In this document: piece after piece, positions 33,052-40,672 of the stretch
How positions within the stretch are numbered: the first letter of the stretch is position 1
Layout: every line of letters starts with the position of its first letter
NCBI GenBank assembly: GCA_051881615.1
Contig: JBJEQF010000022.1
Span: forward strand, 51,590-115,589
Source: CAMFTQ01 sp051881615
GTDB taxonomy: Bacteria; Bacillota; Clostridia; Oscillospirales; Acutalibacteraceae
Reading direction: 5' to 3'
DNA: 64,000 bases
The notes under the pieces: model-generated
Seen by the model: only the letters and a program-made list of their open reading frames with translations
What the model was told of the DNA's origin: nothing
Database searches by the model: none
Made by a program: the position numbers and the translations under genes

Positions 33052-33209
33052 ATACTAATTCCTTATAGAAAGCAGACTTATATTTGCGAGGATAATTTTT
33101 GCAAGACAAGGCGGAGGACGCCGCAAGGCTGACGCCTTGCAAGGACGACAACGCAGTATTGCGGAAATTAGACCGCAAAGATTGTCTGCTTTTTATTAGG
33201 TATTAGTAT
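33052..33209. mobile_element. MITE-like palindromic repeat element (copy 2)
   Basis: A 158-bp element with terminal inverted repeats of 26 bp (33052-33077 and 33184-33209, three mismatches; outer sequence ATACTAAT, inner sequence AAAGCAGAC). No coding frame. Its core (33128-33145) matches copy 1 at 12616-12633. It fills the dnaK-dnaJ spacer and ends 7 bp from the dnaK stop codon. Confidence 0.7.
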
Positions 33210-33215
33210 TAACTA

Positions 33216-35063
33216 TCAGTTGCCGTCAACATCTGTAAAGTCTGCGTCATATACGTTGCCGTCACTGCCGCCTGTTGTGTTTGCGCCGCCGTTTGGCTGT
33301 GCGCCCATATCAGGTGCGCCCTGCTGCGGAGCTGCCTGCTGATAAAGCTTTGCTGCAACCTCGTTGAGTGACTTCATAAGATCGTCCTTTGCAGCCGAGA
33401 TAAGTGACATATCGTTCTTAGCAACTGCGTCCTTTACAGCCTGAGCCTTGCTCTGCAGATTTGCCTTATCGTCAGCCGACATCTTGTCGCCGCTTTCGTT
33501 TACGAGCTTTTCTGCCTGATATGCTGCGTTTTCAGCCTCGTTCTTAGCGTCAACCTCTTCACGGCGTTTTTTGTCCTCTGCGGCATACTGCTCTGCTTCT
33601 TTAACAGCCTTGTCAATATCCTCCTTAGACATATTTGTAGAGGAGCTGATTGTGATTTTCTGCTCTGCGCCTGTGCCTAAGTCCTTAGCGGATACGTTTA
33701 CAATACCGTTTGCGTCTATATCAAATGTAACCTCGATTTGCGGAACACCTCTCATTGCAGGAGCAATACCTGTAAGAGCGAACAAGCCGAGCTGCTTGTT
33801 ATCTCTTGCAAATTCACGCTCACCCTGAAGAACGTTGATTTCTACCTGTGTCTGATTGTCAGCGGCAGTTGAGAAAATCTGGCTCTTCTTTGTCGGGATA
33901 GTTGTGTTTCTGTCGATAATCTTTGTCATAACGCCGCCCATTGTTTCAACGCCGAGTGAAAGCGGAGTAACGTCAAGAAGAAGAAGTCCGTCAACCTCGC
34001 CGCCGAGTACGCCTGCCTGTAAAGCTGCGCCGATAGCTACACATTCGTCAGGGTTGATGCCCTTGAACGGCTCCTTGCCGATAAGTGACTTAACAGCCTC
34101 CTGAACAGCAGGAATTCTTGAAGAACCGCCTACCATAAGAACCTTGTCAATCTGGCTTATTTGTAAGCCGCTGTCGCTTAATGCGTTGCGTACAGGAATC
34201 ATTGTGTTTTCAACAAGGTCTGCTGTCAGCTCGTTGAACTTTGCTCTTGTAAGTGTTAAGTCAAGGTGCTTAGGACCTGTTGCGTCTGCTGTGATAAACG
34301 GGAGATTAATTGAAGAGGTTGTAACGCCCGAAAGCTCAATCTTTGACTTCTCGGCAGCCTCCTTAAGTCTTTGCATAGCCATCTTGTCACCTGACAGATC
34401 GATGCCTGTTTCTGACTTGAAGCTCTGTACCATCCAGTTGATAATTCTCTGGTCGAAGTCGTCGCCGCCTAAACGGTTGTTACCTGCTGTAGCCAGAACC
34501 TCCTGAACGCCGTCGCCCATCTCGATGATAGATACGTCGAATGTACCGCCGCCTAAGTCATATACCATAACCTTCTGATCGTTTTCCTTATCAATGCCGT
34601 AGGATAAAGCGGCAGCTGTAGGCTCGTTGATAATTCTCTTTACATCAAGACCTGCAATTTTACCTGCGTCCTTTGTAGCCTGACGCTGTGCGTCTGTAAA
34701 GTAAGCAGGAACTGTGATAACAGCCTGTGTTACCTTTTCGCCGAGGTAAGCCTCTGCGTCAGCCTTGAGCTTTTGCAGAATCATAGCTGAAATTTCCTGT
34801 GGTGTGTAGTTTTTGCCGTCGATTGATACCTTGTAAGCAGTACCCATTTCTCTTTTGATAGAAGATACTGTTCTGTCAGGGTTTGTGATTGCCTGACGCT
34901 TGGCAACCTGACCTACCATTCTTTCGCCGTCCTTAGAAAATGCTACTACTGACGGAGTAGTTCTTGCGCCCTCTGCGTTTGCGATTACTACAGGCTCGCC
35001 GCCCTCGATAACTGCTACACAAGAGTTTGTTGTACCTAAATCTATACCTATTGTCTTTGCCAT
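33216..35063 (-). CDS. dnaK: Chaperone protein DnaK (Hsp70)
   Basis: 615 residues, normal for Gram-positive DnaK. The ATPase domain starts MAKTIGIDLGTTNSCVAV and shows the phosphate motif VYDLGGGTFDVSI and VMVGGSSRIPAVQEAV. The substrate domain begins near LLLDVTPLSLGVETMGG. The C-terminus is a flexible Gly/Asn-rich tail ending in acidic residues. It folds proteins with DnaJ and GrpE. The ATG at 35063 has AGGAGG; an in-frame start 5 codons upstream overlaps that site. It is third in the CIRCE-controlled hrcA operon. Confidence 0.98.
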   Translation of the reverse strand: MAKTIGIDLGTTNSCVAVIEGGEPVVIANAEGARTTPSVVAFSKDGERMVGQVAKRQAITNPDRTVSSIKREMGTAYKVSIDGKNYTPQEISAMILQKLKADAEAYLGEKVTQAVITVPAYFTDAQRQATKDAGKIAGLDVKRIINEPTAAALSYGIDKENDQKVMVYDLGGGTFDVSIIEMGDGVQEVLATAGNNRLGGDDFDQRIINWMVQSFKSETGIDLSGDKMAMQRLKEAAEKSKIELSGVTTSSINLPFITADATGPKHLDLTLTRAKFNELTADLVENTMIPVRNALSDSGLQISQIDKVLMVGGSSRIPAVQEAVKSLIGKEPFKGINPDECVAIGAALQAGVLGGEVDGLLLLDVTPLSLGVETMGGVMTKIIDRNTTIPTKKSQIFSTAADNQTQVEINVLQGEREFARDNKQLGLFALTGIAPAMRGVPQIEVTFDIDANGIVNVSAKDLGTGAEQKITISSSTNMSKEDIDKAVKEAEQYAAEDKKRREEVDAKNEAENAAYQAEKLVNESGDKMSADDKANLQSKAQAVKDAVAKNDMSLISAAKDDLMKSLNEVAAKLYQQAAPQQGAPDMGAQPNGGANTTGGSDGNVYDADFTDVDGN

Positions 35064-35131
35064 AATAAATTCCTCCAATAACTGATAATAAATTTTTCTT
35101 TACTTTTTCATATACCTTGAAATTGCCTTTA

Positions 35132-35695
35132 TCAGCAATTTGCTACCTGAACCATTGCGTGGCGGATAATTTTATCGCCCAGCCTATAGCCTCTCTGGAA
35201 AACCTGAGATATTTTATTTTCGCCGAAATCCTCGCTGTCAATCTTTGAAATTGCGTTGTGGATTGCAGGGTCAAAATCATCGCCTGTCTGCGCAAACGCT
35301 TCAACCTTCAGCTTTTCAAAGCTCTTGTCAAGCTGATTTTTGATAAGCTCTATGCCCTTTACAAACTCCTCGGGAGCGTCCTTTGTGTTCTGCACAGCCA
35401 TATCAATGCTGTCGGCTATCGGCAAAAGCTCAGCTACTGCCTTTGCTGTTGCGTCGTCATAAATCTGGAGCTTTTCGTTTTGTGTGCGCTTGCGGTAGTT
35501 GTCATACTCGGCGGCTAAACGAAGATGCGCTTCCTTCTGAGCTGCAAGCTCCTTTTCAAGCTTCTGCTCCTGTGTTTCTTCCTGCTTGCTTTCTTCCTCT
35601 GTCGCCCTTGCTTCCTCTTTCGCAGCCTCTTGCGCTTCGGCTTTTGACTGCTGATTTTCGTCTTTAGCCTTTTCCTTTGCTTTTTCCTTGCTCAT
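35132..35695 (-). CDS. grpE: Nucleotide exchange factor GrpE
   Basis: 187 residues. A long charged Lys/Glu/Gln-rich N-terminal coiled coil (about residues 1-75) leads to the core motif AAEYDNYRKRTQNEK. The C-terminal beta domain contains FDPAIHNAISKI and the family ending VFQRGYRLGDKIIRHAMVQVA. GrpE releases ADP from DnaK. It lies between hrcA (33 bp) and dnaK (68 bp) in the usual order. Confidence 0.96.
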   Translation of the reverse strand: MSKEKAKEKAKDENQQSKAEAQEAAKEEARATEEESKQEETQEQKLEKELAAQKEAHLRLAAEYDNYRKRTQNEKLQIYDDATAKAVAELLPIADSIDMAVQNTKDAPEEFVKGIELIKNQLDKSFEKLKVEAFAQTGDDFDPAIHNAISKIDSEDFGENKISQVFQRGYRLGDKIIRHAMVQVANC

Positions 35696-35728
35696 TTTTT
35701 CATCTCCTCTTCAAAATCTGTATTATCA

Positions 35729-36757
35729 CTATGAAGCTACAAGCTGTTCTATCAGCTCGCCTGCAACGTCTGCCGTATATTCAAGACAGTTTATGCAGTT
35801 TTTGTAATCCATTCTGACAGAGCCGAGCAAAGCAATTTCGCCTGCTGTCTGTCCCGATATTTCATAGTGAGTTATTATAACAGAGCTTTGGTAAAGCTCC
35901 TGTCTGCCTGTTTCTTCTCCGATATATACTGCCGTTCCGTTTGGCTTTTCGCACAGCAGGCTCGCAATTTCTCTTTTGCTGCTCAGAAATCTAAGCATTT
36001 GTGCGGCTGCGTTTACGCTTATATCGGGTAATGAAAGTATATTTGTCTGTCCCGATACCGTTATTTCCGACTTCAGCGCTTCTTTTGACGCTTCCATAAC
36101 AGCTATAAGAACCGACGGCATATAAAGCGCCATTTCTCCGAAGGAGGCGGCTACCGTCTGAATAAACGGCTGTGTAATACGAGCAAGCTCCATACCCGAC
36201 AAAAGCGAATTGAGCGCCTTGTCAAAGATATTCAAAGCTTCGCTTGTTATTACGAAGTCACAGCGAAACAGCTTTGTTTTTACCATACCTGTTGAGCATA
36301 TAAGCACCGCCATAGCCGTTTGTCTGCCTGTCTGAACGAATCGAACCTTGTGAACCCTTGCCTTTTCTCCTGACGGAGTTGAGGCAATAGACGCAACGCC
36401 AGTTACCTCTGACAGCACCTGCGTTGATTTTCTGAGGATGTTTTCGGGAGTGTCTGCGCTTTGTATCAGCTTTTCCTCAATATACTCGGTAATTCTCGGC
36501 GAGAGCTTATTTTTACTCATCAGCCTTTCAACGTAATAGCGGTATCCCTTTTGAGAGGGAACACGTCCTGCCGAGGTGTGCGGCTGGCTTAAATATCCTT
36601 TAACCGTAAGGTCAGCCATATCATTTCTGATAGTGGCAGAGGAAACATCGGAAAACAAATCGTTTTGAAGTGTTTTAGAGCCGACCGGCTCGCCGGAAGC
36701 GATATAGCCTTCAACAACAGCCTTGAGAACCTGTTCTTTTCTTTGCGTCAGGTCCAT
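35729..36757 (-). CDS. hrcA: Heat-inducible transcription repressor HrcA
   Basis: 342 residues. The N-terminal winged helix is MDLTQRKEQVLKAVVEGYIA with VGSKTLQND and SSATIRNDMADL, and SQPHTSAGRVPSQKGYRYYV is the family signature. A GAF-like and dimerisation region follows. HrcA represses class I heat-shock genes by binding CIRCE, which is present 32 bp upstream of its own start. The ATG at 36757 is 8 nt after GAGG; a GTG three codons upstream is too close to that site. Confidence 0.96.
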   Translation of the reverse strand: MDLTQRKEQVLKAVVEGYIASGEPVGSKTLQNDLFSDVSSATIRNDMADLTVKGYLSQPHTSAGRVPSQKGYRYYVERLMSKNKLSPRITEYIEEKLIQSADTPENILRKSTQVLSEVTGVASIASTPSGEKARVHKVRFVQTGRQTAMAVLICSTGMVKTKLFRCDFVITSEALNIFDKALNSLLSGMELARITQPFIQTVAASFGEMALYMPSVLIAVMEASKEALKSEITVSGQTNILSLPDISVNAAAQMLRFLSSKREIASLLCEKPNGTAVYIGEETGRQELYQSSVIITHYEISGQTAGEIALLGSVRMDYKNCINCLEYTADVAGELIEQLVAS

Positions 36758-36788
36758 ATCACTCACCTCTTATTCAATTTTATTCACG

Positions 36789-36815
36789 TTAGCACTCTTG
36801 TGTACCGAGTGCTAA
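36789..36815. promoter_or_regulatory. CIRCE operator
   Basis: A perfect consensus: TTAGCACTC (36789-36797), 9-bp spacer, GAGTGCTAA (36807-36815). It lies just downstream of the hrcA promoter, where HrcA would block transcription at normal temperature. Confidence 0.97.
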
Positions 36816-36825
36816 CTGTATCTAT

Positions 36826-36854
36826 AGAGTACCATCTTCACCATATTTTGTCAA
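36826..36854 (-). promoter_or_regulatory. Promoter of the hrcA-grpE-dnaK-dnaJ operon
   Basis: On the minus strand a perfect -35 TTGACA (36854-36849) is 17 bp from TACTCT (36831-36826). The predicted start point falls at the edge of CIRCE. Confidence 0.65.
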
Positions 36855-37016
36855 GAGTATTTTTGTGAAAATCTTGTGAAAGTCTGTTTTTTATTATATC
36901 TATATTAAATTTCCGTCAAAAACAGCTTAATATCTGCGGCAAATTTTACCTGTGCGTATTTGCAGTCACAAATTACAAAACATATTAGCAATAAAGTTAA
37001 AAGGAATGTGATTATA

Positions 37017-38027
37017 ATGATTAAAAAAATCGGCGAATATACTATGTGCTTTGAAAGCACTCCGTCAATCACAGGCTATGGCGCAGTAGCCGGCAAAAAG
37101 GAATCGGAAGGGCCTCTTGGCTCTTGCTTTGACAAAATATTTTATGACGCTCACGCAGGTCAGGACTCGTGGGAAAAGGCAGAGAGTATTCTGCAAAAGG
37201 AGGCGGTGTCGATAGCACTGGGCAAGGCAGAGAGAAAGCCCGAGGATATAAGCTATATCTTTGCAGGAGATTTGCTCAATCAGTGTATTTCATCAAGCTA
37301 CGGACTAAGAGATTTCAACATTCCGTACCTCGGTCAGTACGGAGCCTGCTCCACTATGGCGCAAAGCCTTATTATGGCGGCGGTTATGGTCGAAAGCGGC
37401 GGCGCACAGTGCAGTGCCTGCGTCACCTCTTCTCACTTCTGCTCTGCCGAAAGGCAGTACAGATTTCCGCTTGAATACGGCGGTCAGAGAACACCTACGG
37501 CACAGTGGACTGTAACAGGAGCAGGCAGTTGTATTGTAGAAAATGCAAAGGGGAGCTATCCAAAAATAGCATATGCAACAGTCGGCAGAATTGTAGATAT
37601 GGGCGTTAAGGACGCAAACAATATGGGTGCGGCTATGGCACCTGCCGCCGCACAGACGATAAGCAGCTTTTTCAAAGACACTAACACAAATCCCTCTGAT
37701 TACGATATGATTTTCACAGGCGATTTAGGCAAGGTCGGCAGTGATTTGCTCTATCAGCTCCTTGACGAAAAGAAGTACAATATCAGAGATAATCACAGGG
37801 ACTGCGGTCTGCTTATCTTTGACTGTGAAAAGCAGGACGTTCACGCAGGTGGCTCAGGCTGCGGCTGTGCGGCAAGCGTTTTTTGCTCTGCAATTTTAAA
37901 TAAAATGAAAAAAGGCGAGCTTAAAAACATACTGCTTATCGCAACGGGAGCGCTTATGAGTCCCACATCTACCCAGCAAGGCGAGTCAATTCCGTCTGTT
38001 GCGCATCTTGTAAACATTATTATATGA
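37017..38027 (+). CDS. spoVAD: Stage V sporulation protein AD
   Basis: 336 residues, the normal SpoVAD length. The protein has a thiolase-like fold and binds dipicolinic acid during its uptake into the forespore. Family segments seen are GPLGSCFDKIFYDAHAGQDSWEKAES, ISSSYGLRDFNIPYLGQYGACSTMAQ, VTSSHFCSAERQYRFPLEYG and the C-terminal LIATGALMSPTSTQQGESIPSVAHLV. The ATG at 37017 has AAGGA upstream. SpoVAC and SpoVAE, usually adjacent, are absent here. Upstream, CATATTA (36981-36987) resembles a SigG -10, but no matching -35 is evident. Confidence 0.93.
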   Translation: MIKKIGEYTMCFESTPSITGYGAVAGKKESEGPLGSCFDKIFYDAHAGQDSWEKAESILQKEAVSIALGKAERKPEDISYIFAGDLLNQCISSSYGLRDFNIPYLGQYGACSTMAQSLIMAAVMVESGGAQCSACVTSSHFCSAERQYRFPLEYGGQRTPTAQWTVTGAGSCIVENAKGSYPKIAYATVGRIVDMGVKDANNMGAAMAPAAAQTISSFFKDTNTNPSDYDMIFTGDLGKVGSDLLYQLLDEKKYNIRDNHRDCGLLIFDCEKQDVHAGGSGCGCAASVFCSAILNKMKKGELKNILLIATGALMSPTSTQQGESIPSVAHLVNIII

Positions 38028-38066
38028 AAGTTATAAAAAGTACTGTTCAAACCGTTTTTGTTGTGT

Positions 38067-38072
38067 TATAAT
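38067..38072 (+). promoter_or_regulatory. Extended -10 promoter of the PAP2 phosphatase gene
   Basis: TGTTATAAT with a weak TGTTCA 17 bp upstream (38044-38049), 33 bp before the start codon. Confidence 0.5.
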
Positions 38073-38104
38073 TATCTCATACACTTTATATTGGGGTAAT
38101 GTTT

Positions 38105-38650
38105 ATGCTTAAACGGCTTCAAAGCATTGACGATTTAATTCTTGAAAAAATCGCTGTGCTTCATAATCCTGTTTTAAATAAAATAATGATAGTTATAAGC
38201 TCTCTCGGAAACTTCGGTCTGATATGGTTTGCAATATGTCTGCCGTTTTTAATTGTTGAGCCTTGGCGCAGAACAGGCGTCAATATGATTTTAGGCTTGT
38301 GCATTGCGCACCTTATGGGCGAAATTCTGCTAAAGCACATTGTGTGCCGTTCAAGACCCTGCCACAAGCTTGACGATGACGAACAGCTCATCAACCGCCC
38401 GAAATACTATTCATTTCCGTCAGGTCATACGACAGCCTCTTTTTCCGTTTTTGCAGTTGCGCTTTTGCGATGCAGTATGCCTGTGTGGACAGGCGTACTT
38501 GTGCTTGCCGTTTTAATGGGCTTTTCAAGAGTGTATCTGCGAGTGCATTACCTGACCGACGTGCTTGTAGGAGCAGTGCTCGGCTTTCTGTGCGGAAGCG
38601 CATCGGTTGCGCTTTTGAATTATATTATGACTAATTTTGGTATTATATAA
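38105..38650 (+). CDS. PAP2-family membrane phosphatase
   Basis: 181 residues with about five hydrophobic helices. The three phosphatase motifs are complete: KHIVCRSRP (motif 1), SFPSGHTTAS (motif 2) and SRVYLRVHYLTDV (motif 3). Such enzymes dephosphorylate undecaprenyl diphosphate or phosphatidate at the membrane. The ATG at 38105 is 8 nt after GGGGT; an ATG at 38099 is too close. It follows spoVAD by 77 bp but has its own promoter, so a shared sporulation role is not implied. Confidence 0.9.
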   Translation: MLKRLQSIDDLILEKIAVLHNPVLNKIMIVISSLGNFGLIWFAICLPFLIVEPWRRTGVNMILGLCIAHLMGEILLKHIVCRSRPCHKLDDDEQLINRPKYYSFPSGHTTASFSVFAVALLRCSMPVWTGVLVLAVLMGFSRVYLRVHYLTDVLVGAVLGFLCGSASVALLNYIMTNFGII

Positions 38651-38700
38651 ATAAACGGCTTGGTTTCAAATTTCTTTATCATATTTTTCGCAAATAATCA

Positions 38701-38725
38701 AAGGCTCCCGATGATTGGGAGCCTT
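38701..38725 (+). terminator. Terminator after the PAP2 gene
   Basis: A 9-bp perfect stem AAGGCTCCC/GGGAGCCTT is followed by TTCAAATAA. Confidence 0.75.
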
Positions 38726-38786
38726 TTCAAATAACAGGACTAATAAATAAGCACTGCATCTGATAAATAGTTTACACACCGCACCA

Positions 38787-38944
38787 GCCGACGCGTTGTG
38801 TCGGCGTTTATGGGTTTCCAAAGGGTCACTGACCCTTTGGTCGTTTAGGGATAGAGGATTTTTAAGGAGAAAGGGAATCGAAATCCCTTTCTCCTTAAAT
38901 CTGCTTTCTTTTGCAACTTTTCTTTTCAGATAAAAGAAAAGTTG
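38787..38944. repeat. Intergenic array of four consecutive hairpins
   Basis: Four inverted repeats follow one another in the 446-bp gap between the PAP2 and AraC genes: GCCGAC/GTCGGC (38787-38805), CCAAAGGGTC/GACCCTTTGG (38818-38840), a 16-bp perfect stem at 38861-38876/38884-38899, and a 13-bp perfect stem at 38914-38926/38932-38944. No coding frame is apparent. It may be a composite palindromic repeat or a structured RNA. The remainder (38945-39096) is AT-rich with an imperfect hairpin and nothing else that I can support. Confidence 0.65.
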
Positions 38945-39096
38945 AGAAAACTATGAAAAAATGAATTTCATCAAGGAAACAAATCTATAATACAGATGAA
39001 ACACAAAATTTTCTTTTCTTGCTTTTCTTTTCAAAAAAGAAAGGCAAATATTATATTGCGTAAAGGAAGCAAAGCCTGAATTTAATTCAAAAACAC

Positions 39097-40074
39097 TTAA
39101 TCAGAGCTGATTGCTTTAACCGGTCTTACATACTTCCAGTACCGCTTGCAGTCGTGGTAAAAATAAAACACTCTGCCCGGTGCGGTGTCAAGCTGATAGC
39201 CTGCTTTTGCGTAGTCAAATTCCTTCATAGCTTTTTCGATTTTGGCTTCTACTAAGCTGTTCTCTGTTTCAAAATCAAACGGTCCGTGCTCAAAAACAAT
39301 GTACTCACCCTTTGGTACGTCCATTATCTGCATCTGACTTGGAATTTCCTTGTCATAATCAAGCGGCAGACGAACGCCGTATGCCTCTGCAAGCGGAATC
39401 CCCCAGCTGCAAATTCTGCCTGTCGGCTCGTTAATGAACGCCATTAACTGACCGCTGCCGCTGTCTGCCTCATCCCCTCCCATATCGTCAAGTTTGCCCT
39501 TGATGCTGTCGAGCAAGCCGCAGATTGTTTCGCAGTCCTGACCCGGTATTAGGCTCTGCTTTTGCCAGAAGTCAAAATATCCTATACTTTCATAATTTCT
39601 GATATGTAAAAACTTATGCGCAGGAATAGTCACAAAATAAGTTTTTACGTCCTCTGTTGATTTTGCCATACCTGTTCCTCCGATTCCTAAAAGATAACAG
39701 TCAAAAGGCTTGATAACGGTGCGAAGCACAACAGGAACGGGGTTTTGCCTGTACCTGCCGGGAGTAATTCCGTATGCCTCCTTAAACGAACGAGTGAATG
39801 CTTCGTGAGATGAAAAGCCGTAATCAAGCGCAATATCGAGTATTGAGCTGTTTGTGTCACGAATTTCTTTCAGCGCAAAGGCTAATTTTCTGTAACGCAG
39901 ATAATCACGAAGCTGCATACCCGAAATTTCTCTGAACTTTCTTGACACGTAAAATTCTGAGTAACCAAGGCTTTTTGCAAGCCGGCTGAGCGTTATCTGT
40001 TCATCATTACGGCTTTTAATACAGACATCTATTTCATAAACGATTTTCTGAATATTTCTGTACCACTCGTTCAT
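39097..40074 (-). CDS. AraC-family regulator with GyrI-like effector domain
   Basis: 325 residues. The N-terminal AraC-type DNA-binding domain has two helix-turn-helices: ITLSRLAKSLGYSEFYVSRKFRE and SSILDIALDYGFSSHEAFTRSF, followed by GITPGRYR. The C-terminal half (about 125-320) resembles the GyrI-like small-molecule-binding domain, with FVTIPAHKFLHIRNY and YIVFEHGPFD. This Rob/BmrR-like layout usually senses hydrophobic drugs. No efflux gene is adjacent. The ATG at 40074 was chosen because the upstream 16 codons lack a ribosome binding site. Confidence 0.88.
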   Translation of the reverse strand: MNEWYRNIQKIVYEIDVCIKSRNDEQITLSRLAKSLGYSEFYVSRKFREISGMQLRDYLRYRKLAFALKEIRDTNSSILDIALDYGFSSHEAFTRSFKEAYGITPGRYRQNPVPVVLRTVIKPFDCYLLGIGGTGMAKSTEDVKTYFVTIPAHKFLHIRNYESIGYFDFWQKQSLIPGQDCETICGLLDSIKGKLDDMGGDEADSGSGQLMAFINEPTGRICSWGIPLAEAYGVRLPLDYDKEIPSQMQIMDVPKGEYIVFEHGPFDFETENSLVEAKIEKAMKEFDYAKAGYQLDTAPGRVFYFYHDCKRYWKYVRPVKAISSD

Positions 40075-40206
40075 CACCGCACCGCCTTTCTTCTGTCTTG
40101 ACTTTATTATACGGCATGGCAAGGCTTATTTCTTGATTTGTGTTGCAGAGTTTTTACTCTTGCAAACAAAACACCAATCAAAGCAATTTTTTCTCTTAGT
40201 ATTACT

Positions 40207-40518
40207 TCAATCAGAAAAAGAAGTATTATCATACCTGTAAATATTCAAATTCACCTTATAATTCTCGACAACAATGCCGTCCTGCTCTAATTTTTCTTTT
40301 TGATTTTCTATGCCGCCGAATGCAAAATGCTTTGATAAATTTCCGTTTCTGTCAACAACCTTATAGCAAGGATTTTTATCTTCGTCGGGGTTGTTATGAA
40401 GAATGTTGCCCACAGCTCTGGATAGCTTTTCATTCCCTAAATATTTTGCTATCTGCCCATAGGTTACTACCTTTCCCTTTGGTATCGTTCTCAAAAACTC
40501 ATATACTTTTTCTCTCAT
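40207..40518 (-). CDS. MGMT-family DNA-alkyl-repair-like protein
   Basis: 103 residues, only the DNA-binding and active-site domain of methylguanine methyltransferases. Visible are KGKVVTYGQIAKYLG, the DNA-binding RAVGNILHNNP and the active-site region PCYKVVDRNGNL, where Cys replaces the Trp seen in some catalytically dead alkyltransferase-like proteins. The usual PCHRV histidine is Tyr and the arginine Lys. It could be a minimal methyltransferase or an ATL-type damage sensor. GGAAG precedes the ATG. It stands alone. Confidence 0.85.
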   Translation of the reverse strand: MREKVYEFLRTIPKGKVVTYGQIAKYLGNEKLSRAVGNILHNNPDEDKNPCYKVVDRNGNLSKHFAFGGIENQKEKLEQDGIVVENYKVNLNIYRYDNTSFSD

Positions 40519-40630
40519 TTATTTCTTCCTTTAATTCAAGAGTTTTTTGTATCACTATAGTAATTGTACTTCCGATTTTGTATGCTGTCAATTAGGATTA
40601 AACCGAAAAGATATAATAAACCTAAAACCA

Positions 40631-40669
40631 AAACAGCGGCAAAACAGGTTATCTGTCTTGCCGCTGTTT
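40631..40669 (-). terminator. Terminator of the VanW gene
   Basis: A 12-bp perfect stem AAACAGCGGCAA/TTGCCGCTGTTT (40631-40642, 40658-40669) with additional internal pairs is followed by T-rich sequence on the minus strand. It lies 4 bp past the stop. Confidence 0.88.
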
Positions 40670-40672
40670 ATT

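Noticed and set aside
38787..38944. tRNA or riboswitch in the hairpin array
   Set aside because: No acceptor stem, anticodon arm or known riboswitch core could be matched; reported only as a hairpin array.
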